Assembly (NCBI RefSeq): GCF_013377275.1
Contig: NZ_CP016615.1
Span: 1,250,830 to 1,314,829, forward strand
DNA from: Vespertiliibacter pulmonis
GTDB taxonomy: Bacteria > Pseudomonadota > Gammaproteobacteria > Enterobacterales > Pasteurellaceae
DNA: 64,000 nucleotides
Reading direction: 5' to 3'
Shown piece after piece: positions 55,521 through 64,000 of the stretch (the stretch's first letter is position 1; every line of letters starts with the position of its first letter). Below the pieces are notes generated by a model. The model saw nothing but the letters and a program-made list of their open reading frames with translations, made no database searches and was not told the origin of the DNA. A program made the translations under genes and the position numbers.

Positions 55521-56501
55521 ATGCAAAAAAATATTGAAAACCGACCGCTTCTTGATGCGGTTGATCTTAAAAAATATTATCCCGTCAAAAAAGGATTATT
55601 TACTAAACCTAAATTAGTTAAAGCGGTTGATGGTGTTTCTTTTCGTTTAGATAAAGGTAAAACATTAGCCATTGTTGGTGAGTCTGGTTGTGGAAAATCA
55701 ACGTTGGGGCGAATGCTTACGTTAATTGAACGCCCAACAGAGGGTGAGCTTTTTTACAATGGGCAGAATTTCCTTGTTAATGATCGAGAAACAGAACGAC
55801 TACGTCGCCAAAAAATTCAGATTGTTTTTCAAAACCCTTATGCTTCACTTAATCCTCGTAAAAAAGTGGGAACGATTTTAGAAGAACCATTGCTTATCAA
55901 TACTACGCTTTCAGCAAAAGAGCGGAAAGAAAAAGTACTCGAAATGATGGCAAAAGTTGGGCTGAAAACAGAGTTTTATGATCGTTATCCACATATGTTT
56001 TCAGGTGGACAACGTCAGCGAATCGCTATTGCTCGAGGGCTAATGCTTGAGCCAGATATTGTGGTGGCAGATGAACCCGTTTCTGCTCTTGATGTATCAG
56101 TTAGAGCACAAGTGCTTAATTTAATGATGGAATTACAAGAGGAGATGGGGCTTTCTTATGTCTTCATTTCTCACGATTTATCTGTGGTTGAACATATTGC
56201 TGATGAAGTAATGGTTATGTATTTAGGGCGTTGTGTTGAGCAAGGTGAAACAAAAGCAATCTTTAGCAATCCTCGACATCCTTATACTGAGGCGTTACTT
56301 TCTGCAACACCACGCTTAAATGTAGGCAATCATCGTGAGCGGATTAAATTAACAGGGGAATTACCGAGTCCATTAAATCCACCAAAAGGCTGTGCATTCC
56401 ACGCTCGTTGCCGTTTAGCGAATGAGCGTTGTAAACACGAGCGTCCAGAGTTAAGAACTTATTCAGATGGTACAAAAATTGCTTGTTTTATGGTTGAGTA
56501 G
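55521..56501 (+). CDS. dppF: DppF, dipeptide ABC ATPase
   Basis: Second ATPase, 326 residues. Walker A GESGCGKST near residue 51, signature FSGGQRQRIAIARGLMLEPDIVVADEPVSALD, switch VFISHDLSVVEH, and C-terminal KGCAFHARCRLANERCKHERPEL with four Cys. Acts as a heterodimer with DppD. Followed by a strong terminator shared with the convergent dsbD. Confidence 0.94.
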   Translation: MQKNIENRPLLDAVDLKKYYPVKKGLFTKPKLVKAVDGVSFRLDKGKTLAIVGESGCGKSTLGRMLTLIERPTEGELFYNGQNFLVNDRETERLRRQKIQIVFQNPYASLNPRKKVGTILEEPLLINTTLSAKERKEKVLEMMAKVGLKTEFYDRYPHMFSGGQRQRIAIARGLMLEPDIVVADEPVSALDVSVRAQVLNLMMELQEEMGLSYVFISHDLSVVEHIADEVMVMYLGRCVEQGETKAIFSNPRHPYTEALLSATPRLNVGNHRERIKLTGELPSPLNPPKGCAFHARCRLANERCKHERPELRTYSDGTKIACFMVE

Positions 56502-56519
56502 TATCAAACAACTGTATTA

Positions 56520-56556
56520 AAAAAGCGGTAAGATTTCAAAAATCTTACCGCTTTTT
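56520..56556. terminator. bidirectional terminator between dppF and dsbD
   Basis: Perfect 16-bp stem AAAAAGCGGTAAGATT (56520-56535) with AATCTTACCGCTTTTT (56541-56556), loop TCAAA. The arms contain opposed AAGCGGT uptake-signal cores. Confidence 0.93.
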
Positions 56557-56561
56557 ATTTT

Positions 56562-58271
56562 CTACTCTTTATTAAGAGTATCTAAATGAGCTAAGAATGG
56601 TTTTGCAGGCATAAACCCTGTTATTCTTGATTGACTCAGCTCATTGCCATTTTCATCAAAGAACAGAATTGTCGGTAACCCAAGAATATGGAAATGTTCC
56701 ATTATCGCTTTATTCTCTGTTGAGTTTTTTGTCATATCGACTTGCAATACAAGTAGGTTATTCAATTTATCTTTCACGTTTTGATCACTGAATGTTTGAT
56801 GTTCAAATTCTTTACAAGCGACACACCAATCAGCATAGAGATCTAGCATCACTTTCTGTCCTTTATGCGCTGAAAGCTGTTGTTCTAATTCGGTTAGTGT
56901 TGTTATTCGTTGGAATGTTTGTGTTTGGATTTGGTTTTTATCTGTTTGCCAGATAAAGTCTGTCCAAGGCTTTGTAGTTAATGCGAGTAGTATTAAGAGC
57001 AATATTTTAAGCCCTTTTTTCCACAACCTATTTGATTGGAATTGCTCATATAACCAAGCTAATACAGCGATGCCTAAAGCAGACCATAGTAGGGCTTCGT
57101 ATTGAGCAGGAAGTAGACGAGTGAGTAAGAAAATCGGTAAGGCCAACATTACAAAGCCGAATAAGATTTTAACTTTGAGTAACCAGTCCCCTGATTTTGG
57201 CAGAATGTTATTGCCGAAAATTGTGATTAAAAGAAGAGGTAATCCCATTCCTAATGCGAGTAAATATAGGGCTAACCCTCCTGTAAATAAGTCGCCACTT
57301 TGTGCTACATAGAGTAATGCTCCAGAAAGTGGGGCAGAGGTACAAGGTGAAGCGACAAGGCCTGCAATCATACCCATTACAAAGACGCTAGGGTAAGATC
57401 CGCCTTGTTGCTTTTGGCTAAAATTATTCAGCGCTTGTTGCCAACGATAAGGTAATTCAAGCGTAAATAATCCAAACATTGATAGAGCCAAAAGAGTAAA
57501 AATAATTGAAAGCCCGATAAGTACTGGTGGGCTTTGTAGAGCAACCTGAAAAGGTAATCCGATGGAAGCAACGAGCAAACCCAGTAAGGTATAAGTCAAT
57601 GCCATACCTTGCACATAAGTAAAACTCAGTGTAAAGGCGCGTATATTATTAGGACGTTGTCGGCTACCAATAACAATTGCAGAAAGTAGAGGCAACATTG
57701 GTAATACACAAGGTGTAAATGCCAGCCCAAGCCCTAGGATAAAGAACCAAAAGATAGAAAGATGGCTATCTGAAAGTGCAGTAGCTAATTTATTTTGCTC
57801 TGTTGGTGAAGAAGGTGAATTTTCAGCAGAAGAAGTCATTTTTTGATCGAAACTGACCGCTTGTATAGGTATTTTTACTGTTTCAGGTGGATAACAAAAG
57901 CCTTTTGTACAGCCCTGATAGTGAATTTCAATCTCGCTTGTTTGGGGCAAGTTTTCAATAGGAAGCTGTAAGGTTAGTTGATTACGAAAAATCTCAACAA
58001 GACCAAAAAAATCATCATTATGTGTTTCAGCATCAGGAAAATTAAGGGGAATCGGATCGCCCGTATTACTTTGTGCAGTAATTTCTTTTTTATATAAGTA
58101 ATAGCCGTCAGCAATTTGCCAATTGAGCTGTAACTGTTTACTAGCATATTGGTATGAAAAATCAAACGCTTGATCACTAGTAAGATATTTAGGCTGTGCG
58201 TCAAATAAATTTGCCGTACTTGAAAGTGGTAAAAATAGTAAGCTAAAAAAGGTAAAAAAACGTATAAACAT
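56562..58271 (-). CDS. dsbD: DsbD, thiol:disulfide interchange protein
   Basis: Transfers electrons from cytosolic thioredoxin to periplasmic DsbC, DsbG and CcmG. 569 residues: signal peptide, N-terminal DsbD-alpha with the Cys pair in CTKGFCYPPE near residue 118, eight-span beta domain with GLAFTPCVLPMLPLLSAIVIGS and VASPCTSAPLSGALLY (two catalytic Cys), and C-terminal thioredoxin domain with DWCVACKEFE near 480. All six redox Cys are present. Confidence 0.94.
   Translation of the reverse strand: MFIRFFTFFSLLFLPLSSTANLFDAQPKYLTSDQAFDFSYQYASKQLQLNWQIADGYYLYKKEITAQSNTGDPIPLNFPDAETHNDDFFGLVEIFRNQLTLQLPIENLPQTSEIEIHYQGCTKGFCYPPETVKIPIQAVSFDQKMTSSAENSPSSPTEQNKLATALSDSHLSIFWFFILGLGLAFTPCVLPMLPLLSAIVIGSRQRPNNIRAFTLSFTYVQGMALTYTLLGLLVASIGLPFQVALQSPPVLIGLSIIFTLLALSMFGLFTLELPYRWQQALNNFSQKQQGGSYPSVFVMGMIAGLVASPCTSAPLSGALLYVAQSGDLFTGGLALYLLALGMGLPLLLITIFGNNILPKSGDWLLKVKILFGFVMLALPIFLLTRLLPAQYEALLWSALGIAVLAWLYEQFQSNRLWKKGLKILLLILLALTTKPWTDFIWQTDKNQIQTQTFQRITTLTELEQQLSAHKGQKVMLDLYADWCVACKEFEHQTFSDQNVKDKLNNLLVLQVDMTKNSTENKAIMEHFHILGLPTILFFDENGNELSQSRITGFMPAKPFLAHLDTLNKE
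57856..57864 (-). repeat. uptake signal within dsbD
   Basis: ACCGCTTGT on the plus strand, between the N-terminal and membrane domains. Confidence 0.85.
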
Positions 58272-58422
58272 AGTAAATCCTTATTGGTAGAGAGTGATTG
58301 TAATACGTTGTCTATTTTTTACCAATAAAATAGTCATATTTAGAAAAAATCACTTGCATAATTATTCAATAAAAAATAATATCTATTCAAATTAGCGCGT
58401 TTAGATAGGATTTGAAGTTAAA

Positions 58423-59157
58423 ATGGCGATTCGTATTAGCAATGTCAATTTTTTTTATGGCAAAAATCAAGCCTTATTCGATATCAATTTACATATTGAA
58501 AAAGGAGATACGGTAGTACTTCTTGGGCCAAGTGGGGCAGGAAAAAGTACGTTGATTCGGACGTTGAATTTATTAGAAGTACCACAGTCTGGTGAACTAG
58601 ATATTGCAAATCACCATTTTGATTTAACAACTAAAGCGGATAGCAAGCAAATTGCTTTACTACGGCGTAATGTGGGAATGGTATTTCAGCAATACCACTT
58701 GTGGCCACATTTTACTGTAATGCAAAATTTGATCGAAGCTCCTATAAAAGTGTTAGGGCTTAGTAAAGAAAAAGCTATTGAGCGAGCAAAAGGATTATTA
58801 GTTCGGTTGAAATTGTCTGATTTTTCTGAGCGCTTTCCGTTACATTTATCTGGCGGGCAACAGCAACGTGTTGCTATTGCTAGGGCATTAATGATGCAAC
58901 CTGAAGTCTTATTATTTGATGAACCAACAGCTGCGTTAGATCCTGAAATTACTGCTCAAGTTGTTGATATTATTCAGGAACTAAAACAAACAGGAATAAC
59001 TCAAGTTATTGTTACACACGAAGTATCGGTTGCAAGAAAAGTCGCAACAAAAGTGGTTTATATGGAGAAAGGAAAGGTTATTGAGCAAGGCAATGCAACT
59101 TGTTTTGAACATCCTAAAACAGCCCAATTTGCAAACTATTTATCCCATTCACACTAA
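58423..59157 (+). CDS. artP: ArtP, arginine ABC ATPase
   Basis: ATPase of the arginine importer, 244 residues. Walker [10 protein letters not shown] near residue 36, [21 protein letters not shown] (Q loop, the LWPH variant typical of ArtP), [35 protein letters not shown] and VTHEVSVAR. First gene of artPIQM, in the E. coli order but without artJ. Confidence 0.93.
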   Translation: MAIRISNVNFFYGKNQALFDINLHIEKGDTVVLLGPSGAGKSTLIRTLNLLEVPQSGELDIANHHFDLTTKADSKQIALLRRNVGMVFQQYHLWPHFTVMQNLIEAPIKVLGLSKEKAIERAKGLLVRLKLSDFSERFPLHLSGGQQQRVAIARALMMQPEVLLFDEPTAALDPEITAQVVDIIQELKQTGITQVIVTHEVSVARKVATKVVYMEKGKVIEQGNATCFEHPKTAQFANYLSHSH

Positions 59158-59179
59158 AACTAAAAAAGAGGTAAACACA

Positions 59180-59905
59180 ATGAAAAAATTAATTTTAACT
59201 GCTTTATTAGCCGGATCAGCTTTTGCTAATGCACAAGAGATTACATTTGCGATGGAACCGAGCTATCCGCCTTTTGAATTTACGAATGAAAAAGGGGAAA
59301 TCATTGGTTTTGATGTTGATATTGCAAATGCAGTATGTAAAGAAATTAACGCCACTTGTCATTTTAAAAACCAGGCGTTTGATGCGTTGATTCCAAGCTT
59401 AATTAAAGGACGTGGCGGATTTAATGCGGCTATTTCTGCAATTGATATTACGGAAGCTCGGGCAAAGCAAGTTGCTTTCTCTGACTCTTATTATGAGAGT
59501 TCAGCAAGTTTTATTACAGTGAAAGATAAAATTGCAGATTTAACACAAGCTAAAAAAGTTGGTGTACAAAATGGTACAACTTATCAGCAATATATTAATG
59601 CGGAAGCAAAACAATTCGTAGCAAATTCTTATGCAAGTTTGCAAGATGCGGTATTAGATTTAAAAAATGGACGTATTGATATTATTTTCGGTGATACCGA
59701 TGTGCTAAGAGATATGCTTGCAAAAAATACGGAACTTGTTTCAATCGGTGAACGTATAACAGACAAACGTTATTTTAATAATGGCTTAGGTATCGCGGTC
59801 AAAAAATCGAATACAGAATTGGTTGAAAGTCTCAATAAAGGTATTCAGTTAATTAAACAAAATGGCGAGTATCAAAAAATTTATGATAAATGGATGAGCA
59901 AATAG
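59180..59905 (+). CDS. artI: ArtI, periplasmic arginine-binding protein
   Basis: Binding protein of 241 residues from ATG 59180 (SD agaggt); the longer ORF from 59009 overlaps artP and is a shadow. Signal peptide [18 protein letters not shown], then [36 protein letters not shown], the solute-binding family 3 signature, and [12 protein letters not shown]. The artQ ATG lies five bases downstream. Confidence 0.93.
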   Translation: MKKLILTALLAGSAFANAQEITFAMEPSYPPFEFTNEKGEIIGFDVDIANAVCKEINATCHFKNQAFDALIPSLIKGRGGFNAAISAIDITEARAKQVAFSDSYYESSASFITVKDKIADLTQAKKVGVQNGTTYQQYINAEAKQFVANSYASLQDAVLDLKNGRIDIIFGDTDVLRDMLAKNTELVSIGERITDKRYFNNGLGIAVKKSNTELVESLNKGIQLIKQNGEYQKIYDKWMSK

Positions 59906-59910
59906 ATTCT

Positions 59911-60582
59911 ATGTTTGTTGAATATATCCCTTTAATTTTAAATGCCGCCCTAACAACGTTAGGGCTGGCACTTTGTGCCTTAGCGTTAGGACTGATTTTG
60001 GCGATTTTATTTGTTTCTTTAGAAACGAACCGATTGTTGATGATCAGTAAACCTGCATCAGTTTTAATTGCTTTATTACGTGGGCTGCCTGAAATTTTAG
60101 TTGTTTTTCTAATTTATTTTGGAACACCTGAAATTTTAGAACTTATAGTTGGCGATTATGTTGAGCTAGGAGCTTTTGGCTGTGGCGTTGTTGCTCTTTC
60201 GTTAATTTTTGCTGCTTATGCTTCGCAAACATTACGAGGGGCTATTCAAGCAATTCCTGCAGGGCAATGGGAGTCGGGAGCTGCGTTAGGATTAAGTCGT
60301 GTTTATACTTTTATTTATATTATTATGCCTCAGGTATGGCGGCACGCACTGCCAGGATTGAGTAACCAATGGCTTGTATTACTTAAAGATACTGCATTAG
60401 TTTCACTAATTGGGGTGCAGGATTTGATGAGACAAACAGAATTAGTTAATGCCAATACTCACCAACCTTTTACTTGGTATGGTGTCACTGCGTTGATTTA
60501 TTTGGTTATTACCTTGGTAAGCCAAGTGTTTATTCGTCGTTTAGAATGGCGTTTTACCCGATTTGAAAGGAGTGCTATCTAA
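59911..60582 (+). CDS. artQ: ArtQ, arginine permease
   Basis: Permease of 223 residues from ATG 59911 (MFVEYIPLILNAALTTL), aligned with the sister permease start MFVEYFFKIAQGIPTSL; an ATG at 59890 inside artI is less likely. EAA loop QAIPAGQWESGAALGLSRVYTFIYIIMPQVWRHALPGL near residue 113. Stop overlaps the artM ATG by one base. Confidence 0.92.
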   Translation: MFVEYIPLILNAALTTLGLALCALALGLILAILFVSLETNRLLMISKPASVLIALLRGLPEILVVFLIYFGTPEILELIVGDYVELGAFGCGVVALSLIFAAYASQTLRGAIQAIPAGQWESGAALGLSRVYTFIYIIMPQVWRHALPGLSNQWLVLLKDTALVSLIGVQDLMRQTELVNANTHQPFTWYGVTALIYLVITLVSQVFIRRLEWRFTRFERSAI

Positions 60583-61259
60583 TGTTTGTTGAATACTTTT
60601 TTAAGATTGCACAAGGAATTCCAACGAGCTTATTACTGACGTTTGTTGCATTATTGATTGCCTTTTTCCTTGCCATTTTGCTGACCTTCTTTCTTTCAAT
60701 GGAAAATAAATGGATTAAAGGGATCATTCAGGGATTTTTAACGCTTTTCACGGGGACACCATTATTAGTACAGTTTTTCCTTATTTATGCAGGACCTGGT
60801 CAATTTGATTGGATTGTAAATAGCCCTTTATGGTCATTATTTTCAAATGCTTGGTTCTGTGCAATGCTTGCACTAGCATTAAATAGTGCAGCGTATACAA
60901 CATTACTTTTTCACGGTGCGGTCAAGGCGATTCCAAAAGGACAATGGGAAACTTGTGAAGCGCTTGGATTAAATCGATTGCAAACATTAAAAATTTTAAT
61001 TCCCTATGCGTTAAAACGAGCATTACCTTCTTATAGTAATGAGGTTATTCTTGTGTTTAAAGGTACGTCTTTAGCTTCTATTATTACGATTATGGATATA
61101 ATGGGATATGCTCGTCAATTGTACGGAACAGAATATGACGCATTAACTATTTATGGAATTGCGGGCATTATTTATTTAGTGATTACTGGTATTATGACGC
61201 TTATTTTGCGCCAAATTGAGCGAAAAGCTTTAGTCTTTGAACGAGTGAATAATAGTTAA
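60582..61259 (+). CDS. artM: ArtM, arginine permease
   Basis: Second permease, 225 residues. EAA loop KAIPKGQWETCEALGLNRLQTLKILIPYALKRALPSYSNE near residue 112; FTGTPLLVQFFLIYAGPGQFDW near 64 is ArtM-like. Overlaps artQ, last of the operon, followed by a clear terminator. Confidence 0.93.
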   Translation: MFVEYFFKIAQGIPTSLLLTFVALLIAFFLAILLTFFLSMENKWIKGIIQGFLTLFTGTPLLVQFFLIYAGPGQFDWIVNSPLWSLFSNAWFCAMLALALNSAAYTTLLFHGAVKAIPKGQWETCEALGLNRLQTLKILIPYALKRALPSYSNEVILVFKGTSLASIITIMDIMGYARQLYGTEYDALTIYGIAGIIYLVITGIMTLILRQIERKALVFERVNNS

Positions 61260-61264
61260 AGCAT

Positions 61265-61292
61265 AAAAAAGCGTGTTAAATCACGCTTTTTT
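61265..61292 (+). terminator. terminator of artPIQM
   Basis: AAAAAAGCGTG (61265-61275), loop TTAAAT, CACGCTTTTTT (61282-61292): perfect 11-bp stem and T6. Confidence 0.93.
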
Positions 61293-61445
61293 ATGTTTGT
61301 ATGTTTGATATGAAACTGGGAGTAAAATCATGTTTGGTTTTATAAGCGGTCAGATGATAGCTATTTTTGCAAAGATGATTACGCTATATTTACACAAGGT
61401 TTTCAAGTAAAATATTAATGATTTTTCTTAAGAAGGAATGGAATA

Positions 61446-63116
61446 ATGTCTACACAATTTGTTTATACAATGCATCGTGTTGGTAAGGTAGTCCCGCCAA
61501 AACGACATATTTTGAAAGATATTTCATTGAGTTTTTTCCCTGGTGCAAAAATCGGTGTGCTTGGTTTAAATGGTGCGGGTAAATCAACTTTACTACGTAT
61601 TATGGCAGGTATTGATAAAGATATAGAGGGGGAAGCTCGCCCTCAACCAGGCATTAAGATTGGTTATCTTCCGCAAGAACCAAAACTCGACCCACAACAA
61701 ACTGTACGTGAAGCGATTGAAGAAGCAGTAAGTGAGGTTAAAACAGCGCTTACTCGTTTAGATGAAGTGTATGCTTTATATGCTGATCCTGATGCAGATT
61801 TTGATAAATTAGCAGCAGAACAAGCTAATTTAGAGGCGATTATTCAAGCACATGATGGACACAATTTAGATAACCAACTAGAACGTGCAGCAGATGCGTT
61901 ACGCTTACCTGATTGGGACGCTAAAATTGAGCATCTTTCAGGTGGGGAACGTCGCCGTGTTGCTCTTTGCCGTTTATTGCTTGAAAAACCAGATATGCTA
62001 TTACTTGATGAGCCGACAAACCATTTAGATGCAGAATCGGTAGCGTGGTTAGAACGCTTCTTGCACGATTATGAAGGTACTGTTGTTGCGATTACCCATG
62101 ACCGTTACTTCTTAGATAATGTAGCCGGCTGGATTTTAGAGCTTGACCGTGGTGAAGGTATTCCTTGGGAAGGAAATTATTCCTCTTGGTTAGAACAAAA
62201 AGAGAAACGGTTAGCTCAAGAGCAAGCGACAGAATCTGCTCGTCAAAAATCCATTGAAAAAGAGCTAGAGTGGGTTCGCCAAAATCCAAAAGGCCGTCAA
62301 GCGAAAAGCAAAGCCCGTATGGCCCGTTTTGAAGAGCTGAACAGTGGTGAATATCAAAAACGTAATGAAACGAATGAACTCTTTATTCCGCCAGGTCCAC
62401 GTCTTGGGGATAAAGTGATTGAAGTTGAGCATCTTACAAAATCTTACGGTGATCGTACGTTGATTGATGATCTCTCTTTTAGTCTTCCAAAAGGAGCGAT
62501 TGTTGGTATTATCGGAGCAAATGGTGCAGGTAAATCAACCTTATTCCGAATGTTATCAGGGCAAGAAAAACCAGACTCTGGCTCAATTACTTTAGGCGAA
62601 ACGGTCGTAATGGCATCAGTTGATCAGTTCCGTGATGCAATGGACGATAAGAAAACAGTTTGGGAAGAAGTGTCTGGTGGCTTAGATATTATGCGTATTG
62701 GCAACTTTGAAATCCCAAGCCGTGCTTATGTTGGGCGGTTTAATTTTAAAGGCGTTGATCAACAAAAACGGGTAGGTGAACTATCGGGGGGCGAACGTGG
62801 ACGTTTACATTTAGCGAAATTGCTTCAAGTAGGCGGAAATGTCTTATTACTCGATGAGCCAACCAATGATCTTGATGTTGAAACACTTCGAGCGTTGGAA
62901 AATGCGATTTTAGAATTCCCTGGTTGTGCCTTAGTTATTTCCCACGACCGTTGGTTCTTAGACCGTATTGCTACTCATATTTTAGATTATGGTGATGAAG
63001 GTAAAGTAACGTTCTATGAGGGGAACTTTACAGACTACGAAGAGTGGAAGAAGAAAACATTCGGCGCTGAGGCAGTTCAACCACATCGTATTAAATATAA
63101 ACGAATTGCAAAATAA
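61446..63116 (+). CDS. ettA: EttA, energy-dependent translational throttle
   Basis: ABC-F protein that binds the ribosomal E site and gates early elongation with cellular energy state. 556 residues, no membrane spans. Two ABC domains: GLNGAGKSTLLRIMAG near 39 with LSGGERRRVALCRLLLEKPDMLLLDEPTNHLD, and GANGAGKSTLFRMLSG near 358 with LSGGERGRLHLAKLLQVGGNVLLLDEPTNDLD. The arm-linker between them carries the EttA-type basic helix VRQNPKGRQAKSKARMARFEEL near 278. Own SD ggaatgg-like aagga. Confidence 0.95.
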   Translation: MSTQFVYTMHRVGKVVPPKRHILKDISLSFFPGAKIGVLGLNGAGKSTLLRIMAGIDKDIEGEARPQPGIKIGYLPQEPKLDPQQTVREAIEEAVSEVKTALTRLDEVYALYADPDADFDKLAAEQANLEAIIQAHDGHNLDNQLERAADALRLPDWDAKIEHLSGGERRRVALCRLLLEKPDMLLLDEPTNHLDAESVAWLERFLHDYEGTVVAITHDRYFLDNVAGWILELDRGEGIPWEGNYSSWLEQKEKRLAQEQATESARQKSIEKELEWVRQNPKGRQAKSKARMARFEELNSGEYQKRNETNELFIPPGPRLGDKVIEVEHLTKSYGDRTLIDDLSFSLPKGAIVGIIGANGAGKSTLFRMLSGQEKPDSGSITLGETVVMASVDQFRDAMDDKKTVWEEVSGGLDIMRIGNFEIPSRAYVGRFNFKGVDQQKRVGELSGGERGRLHLAKLLQVGGNVLLLDEPTNDLDVETLRALENAILEFPGCALVISHDRWFLDRIATHILDYGDEGKVTFYEGNFTDYEEWKKKTFGAEAVQPHRIKYKRIAK

Positions 63117-63120
63117 ACTT

Positions 63121-63150
63121 AAAATCCAACCGCTTGCGGTTGGATTTTTT
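63121..63150. terminator. terminator between ettA and the channel gene
   Basis: AAAATCCAACCG (63121-63132), loop CTTG-type, CGGTTGGATTTT (63137-63148), then TT. It contains an ACCGCTTG core. Suits the convergent pair. Confidence 0.9.
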
Positions 63151-63154
63151 TCAA

Positions 63155-63493
63155 TTATTTTTGCTCTTTATGAAGTGTGAGTGAATTGTATAAATGGCTA
63201 CCAAGATTTGCAGTTACGCTCACGAATAAACCCAATCCTACTAAGATATAGAAAATTGTGAAAATTTTACCTGCAACAGTATGGGGTGAAAAATCACCAT
63301 AGCCGACTGTTGAAATAGTAATAATTGAAAAATAGAAAGAATCTACCCAATTCCAACCTTCAATATGATGATAAAATGTGGCTGCGCCAGAAATTACGGC
63401 AAGCGTGAAGAGAAGTAAGCCATAAAGAATGATATCGGTTAAGACCGCCTTAGAAAAATGTTTTAGTCGTTTTTTTTGTTGTTCTAATTGCAT
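63155..63493 (-). CDS. Minimal two-span potassium channel
   Basis: 112-residue inner-membrane protein: two spans (about 20-42 and 75-98) flanking a pore helix and a K+ selectivity filter TVGYGD at 62-67. No RCK/TrkA-N or cyclic-nucleotide domain follows, so gating would differ from Kch. A basic N-terminal tail (MQLEQQKKRLKHFSK) precedes span one. Ion selectivity is supported by the filter; physiological role unknown. Confidence 0.88.
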   Translation of the reverse strand: MQLEQQKKRLKHFSKAVLTDIILYGLLLFTLAVISGAATFYHHIEGWNWVDSFYFSIITISTVGYGDFSPHTVAGKIFTIFYILVGLGLFVSVTANLGSHLYNSLTLHKEQK

Positions 63494-63591
63494 TATGATC
63501 CTTAAAAAAGTAAGCGTATGAAAATAGCGTGTTATTCTACCTAAAACACGGTAAAATAGTTAAGTTGAGTAATATTTTTAGGAGAAAAACA

Positions 63592-63918
63592 ATGGAAACA
63601 ATTGAAAGAATTCAAAAACAAATTAGTGAAAACCCAATTTTGTTATATATGAAAGGTTCGCCAAAATTCCCATCTTGTGGTTTTTCTGCTCGTGCAGTTG
63701 AAGCGGTGATTAATTGCCAAGTGCCTTTTGGTTATGTTGATATTTTAACAAATCCAGATATTCGTGCAGAATTACCAAAATATGCTAATTGGCCAACATT
63801 CCCACAATTATGGGTTGAAGGTGAATTGATAGGTGGCTGTGATATCATATTGGAAATGTTCCAAAAAGGTGAACTTCAAACATTACTTAAAGAAGTTGCT
63901 GAAAGACATCCAGCGTAA
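63592..63918 (+). CDS. grxD: GrxD, monothiol glutaredoxin
   Basis: Monothiol glutaredoxin of 108 residues from ATG 63592 (SD ggag). Active-site CGFS at 29-32, then the TNPDIRAELPKYANWPTFPQLWVEGELIGGCDII block that binds glutathione and a bridging [2Fe-2S] cluster. Its usual partner BolA type, ibaG, is in the window at 16570. The longer ORF from 63529 includes upstream non-coding sequence. Confidence 0.96.
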   Translation: METIERIQKQISENPILLYMKGSPKFPSCGFSARAVEAVINCQVPFGYVDILTNPDIRAELPKYANWPTFPQLWVEGELIGGCDIILEMFQKGELQTLLKEVAERHPA

Positions 63919-64000
63919 TTACATATAATTGAAATAAGCGGTTAGTTAAGCAAAATTTTTCGGTATTATGTAGCAGTTGCACAAAGCCCGAAACACATAC

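Overview
The window is a chromosomal segment of a gammaproteobacterium of the family Pasteurellaceae. The main evidence is the uptake-signal 9-mer ACAAGCGGT, or its complement ACCGCTTGT. I found at least 15 exact copies, and many more near-copies often sit beside a TTTTTGCAAA-like tract. This is the Actinobacillus pleuropneumoniae / Mannheimia / Haemophilus ducreyi dialect, not the H. influenzae one. The DNA is AT-rich, gene order matches known Pasteurellaceae and enteric blocks, and a com (hofM-Q-like) competence operon sits next to mrcA. I cannot fix the species from sequence alone.

Layout. 1-3207: leftward comABCDE operon for DNA uptake (comE secretin cut by the window edge). 3331-8630: mrcA, then aroK-aroB-dam. 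8655-12489: an NSS-family transporter and two paralogous Slam-type surface lipoproteins, the second with a stalk of 34 pentapeptide repeats. 12630-13300: ung, split by a one-base deficit in a run of nine C. 13369-20005: rluB, yciO, murA, ibaG and the mlaFEDCB lipid-transport operon. 20202-23512: dolP, diaA, yraN, lpoA, with rsmI divergent. 24489-28975: a Kef-type antiporter, dps, parE. 29116-31972: a cueR/copZ/copA copper module with a recognisable MerR-type promoter. 31961-35163: LysR regulator, DoxX protein, an unassigned protein and rpoH. 35237-35602: tmRNA. 35714-42970: rsgA, then two metal/heme ABC transporters (sit/yfe-type ABCD and hmuTUV-type), each behind a Fur-like box. 43161-48963: SIMPL protein, pheA, rluE, galE, ampG, adk. 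49105-50663: a histidine-rich leader peptide and attenuator ahead of a YuiF-type transporter. 50810-56501: dppABCDF. 56562-63918: dsbD, artPIQM, ettA, a minimal K+ channel and grxD.

How it fits together. Most of the window is conserved housekeeping: envelope synthesis and maintenance (mrcA, lpoA, murA, mla, dolP, ampG), translation support (tmRNA, rsgA, rluB, rluE, rsmI, ettA), and nutrient or metal import (dpp, art, sit, hmu, His transporter). I see no prophage, IS element, CRISPR array or defence island. The parts most worth a second look are the C9 tract that breaks ung (possible phase variation of a DNA-repair gene), the 510-bp in-frame VNTR in a predicted surface lipoprotein, and the His-leader attenuator, which has an additional long-range pairing over the leader ribosome-binding site. 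I did not find a clearly undescribed multi-gene system.
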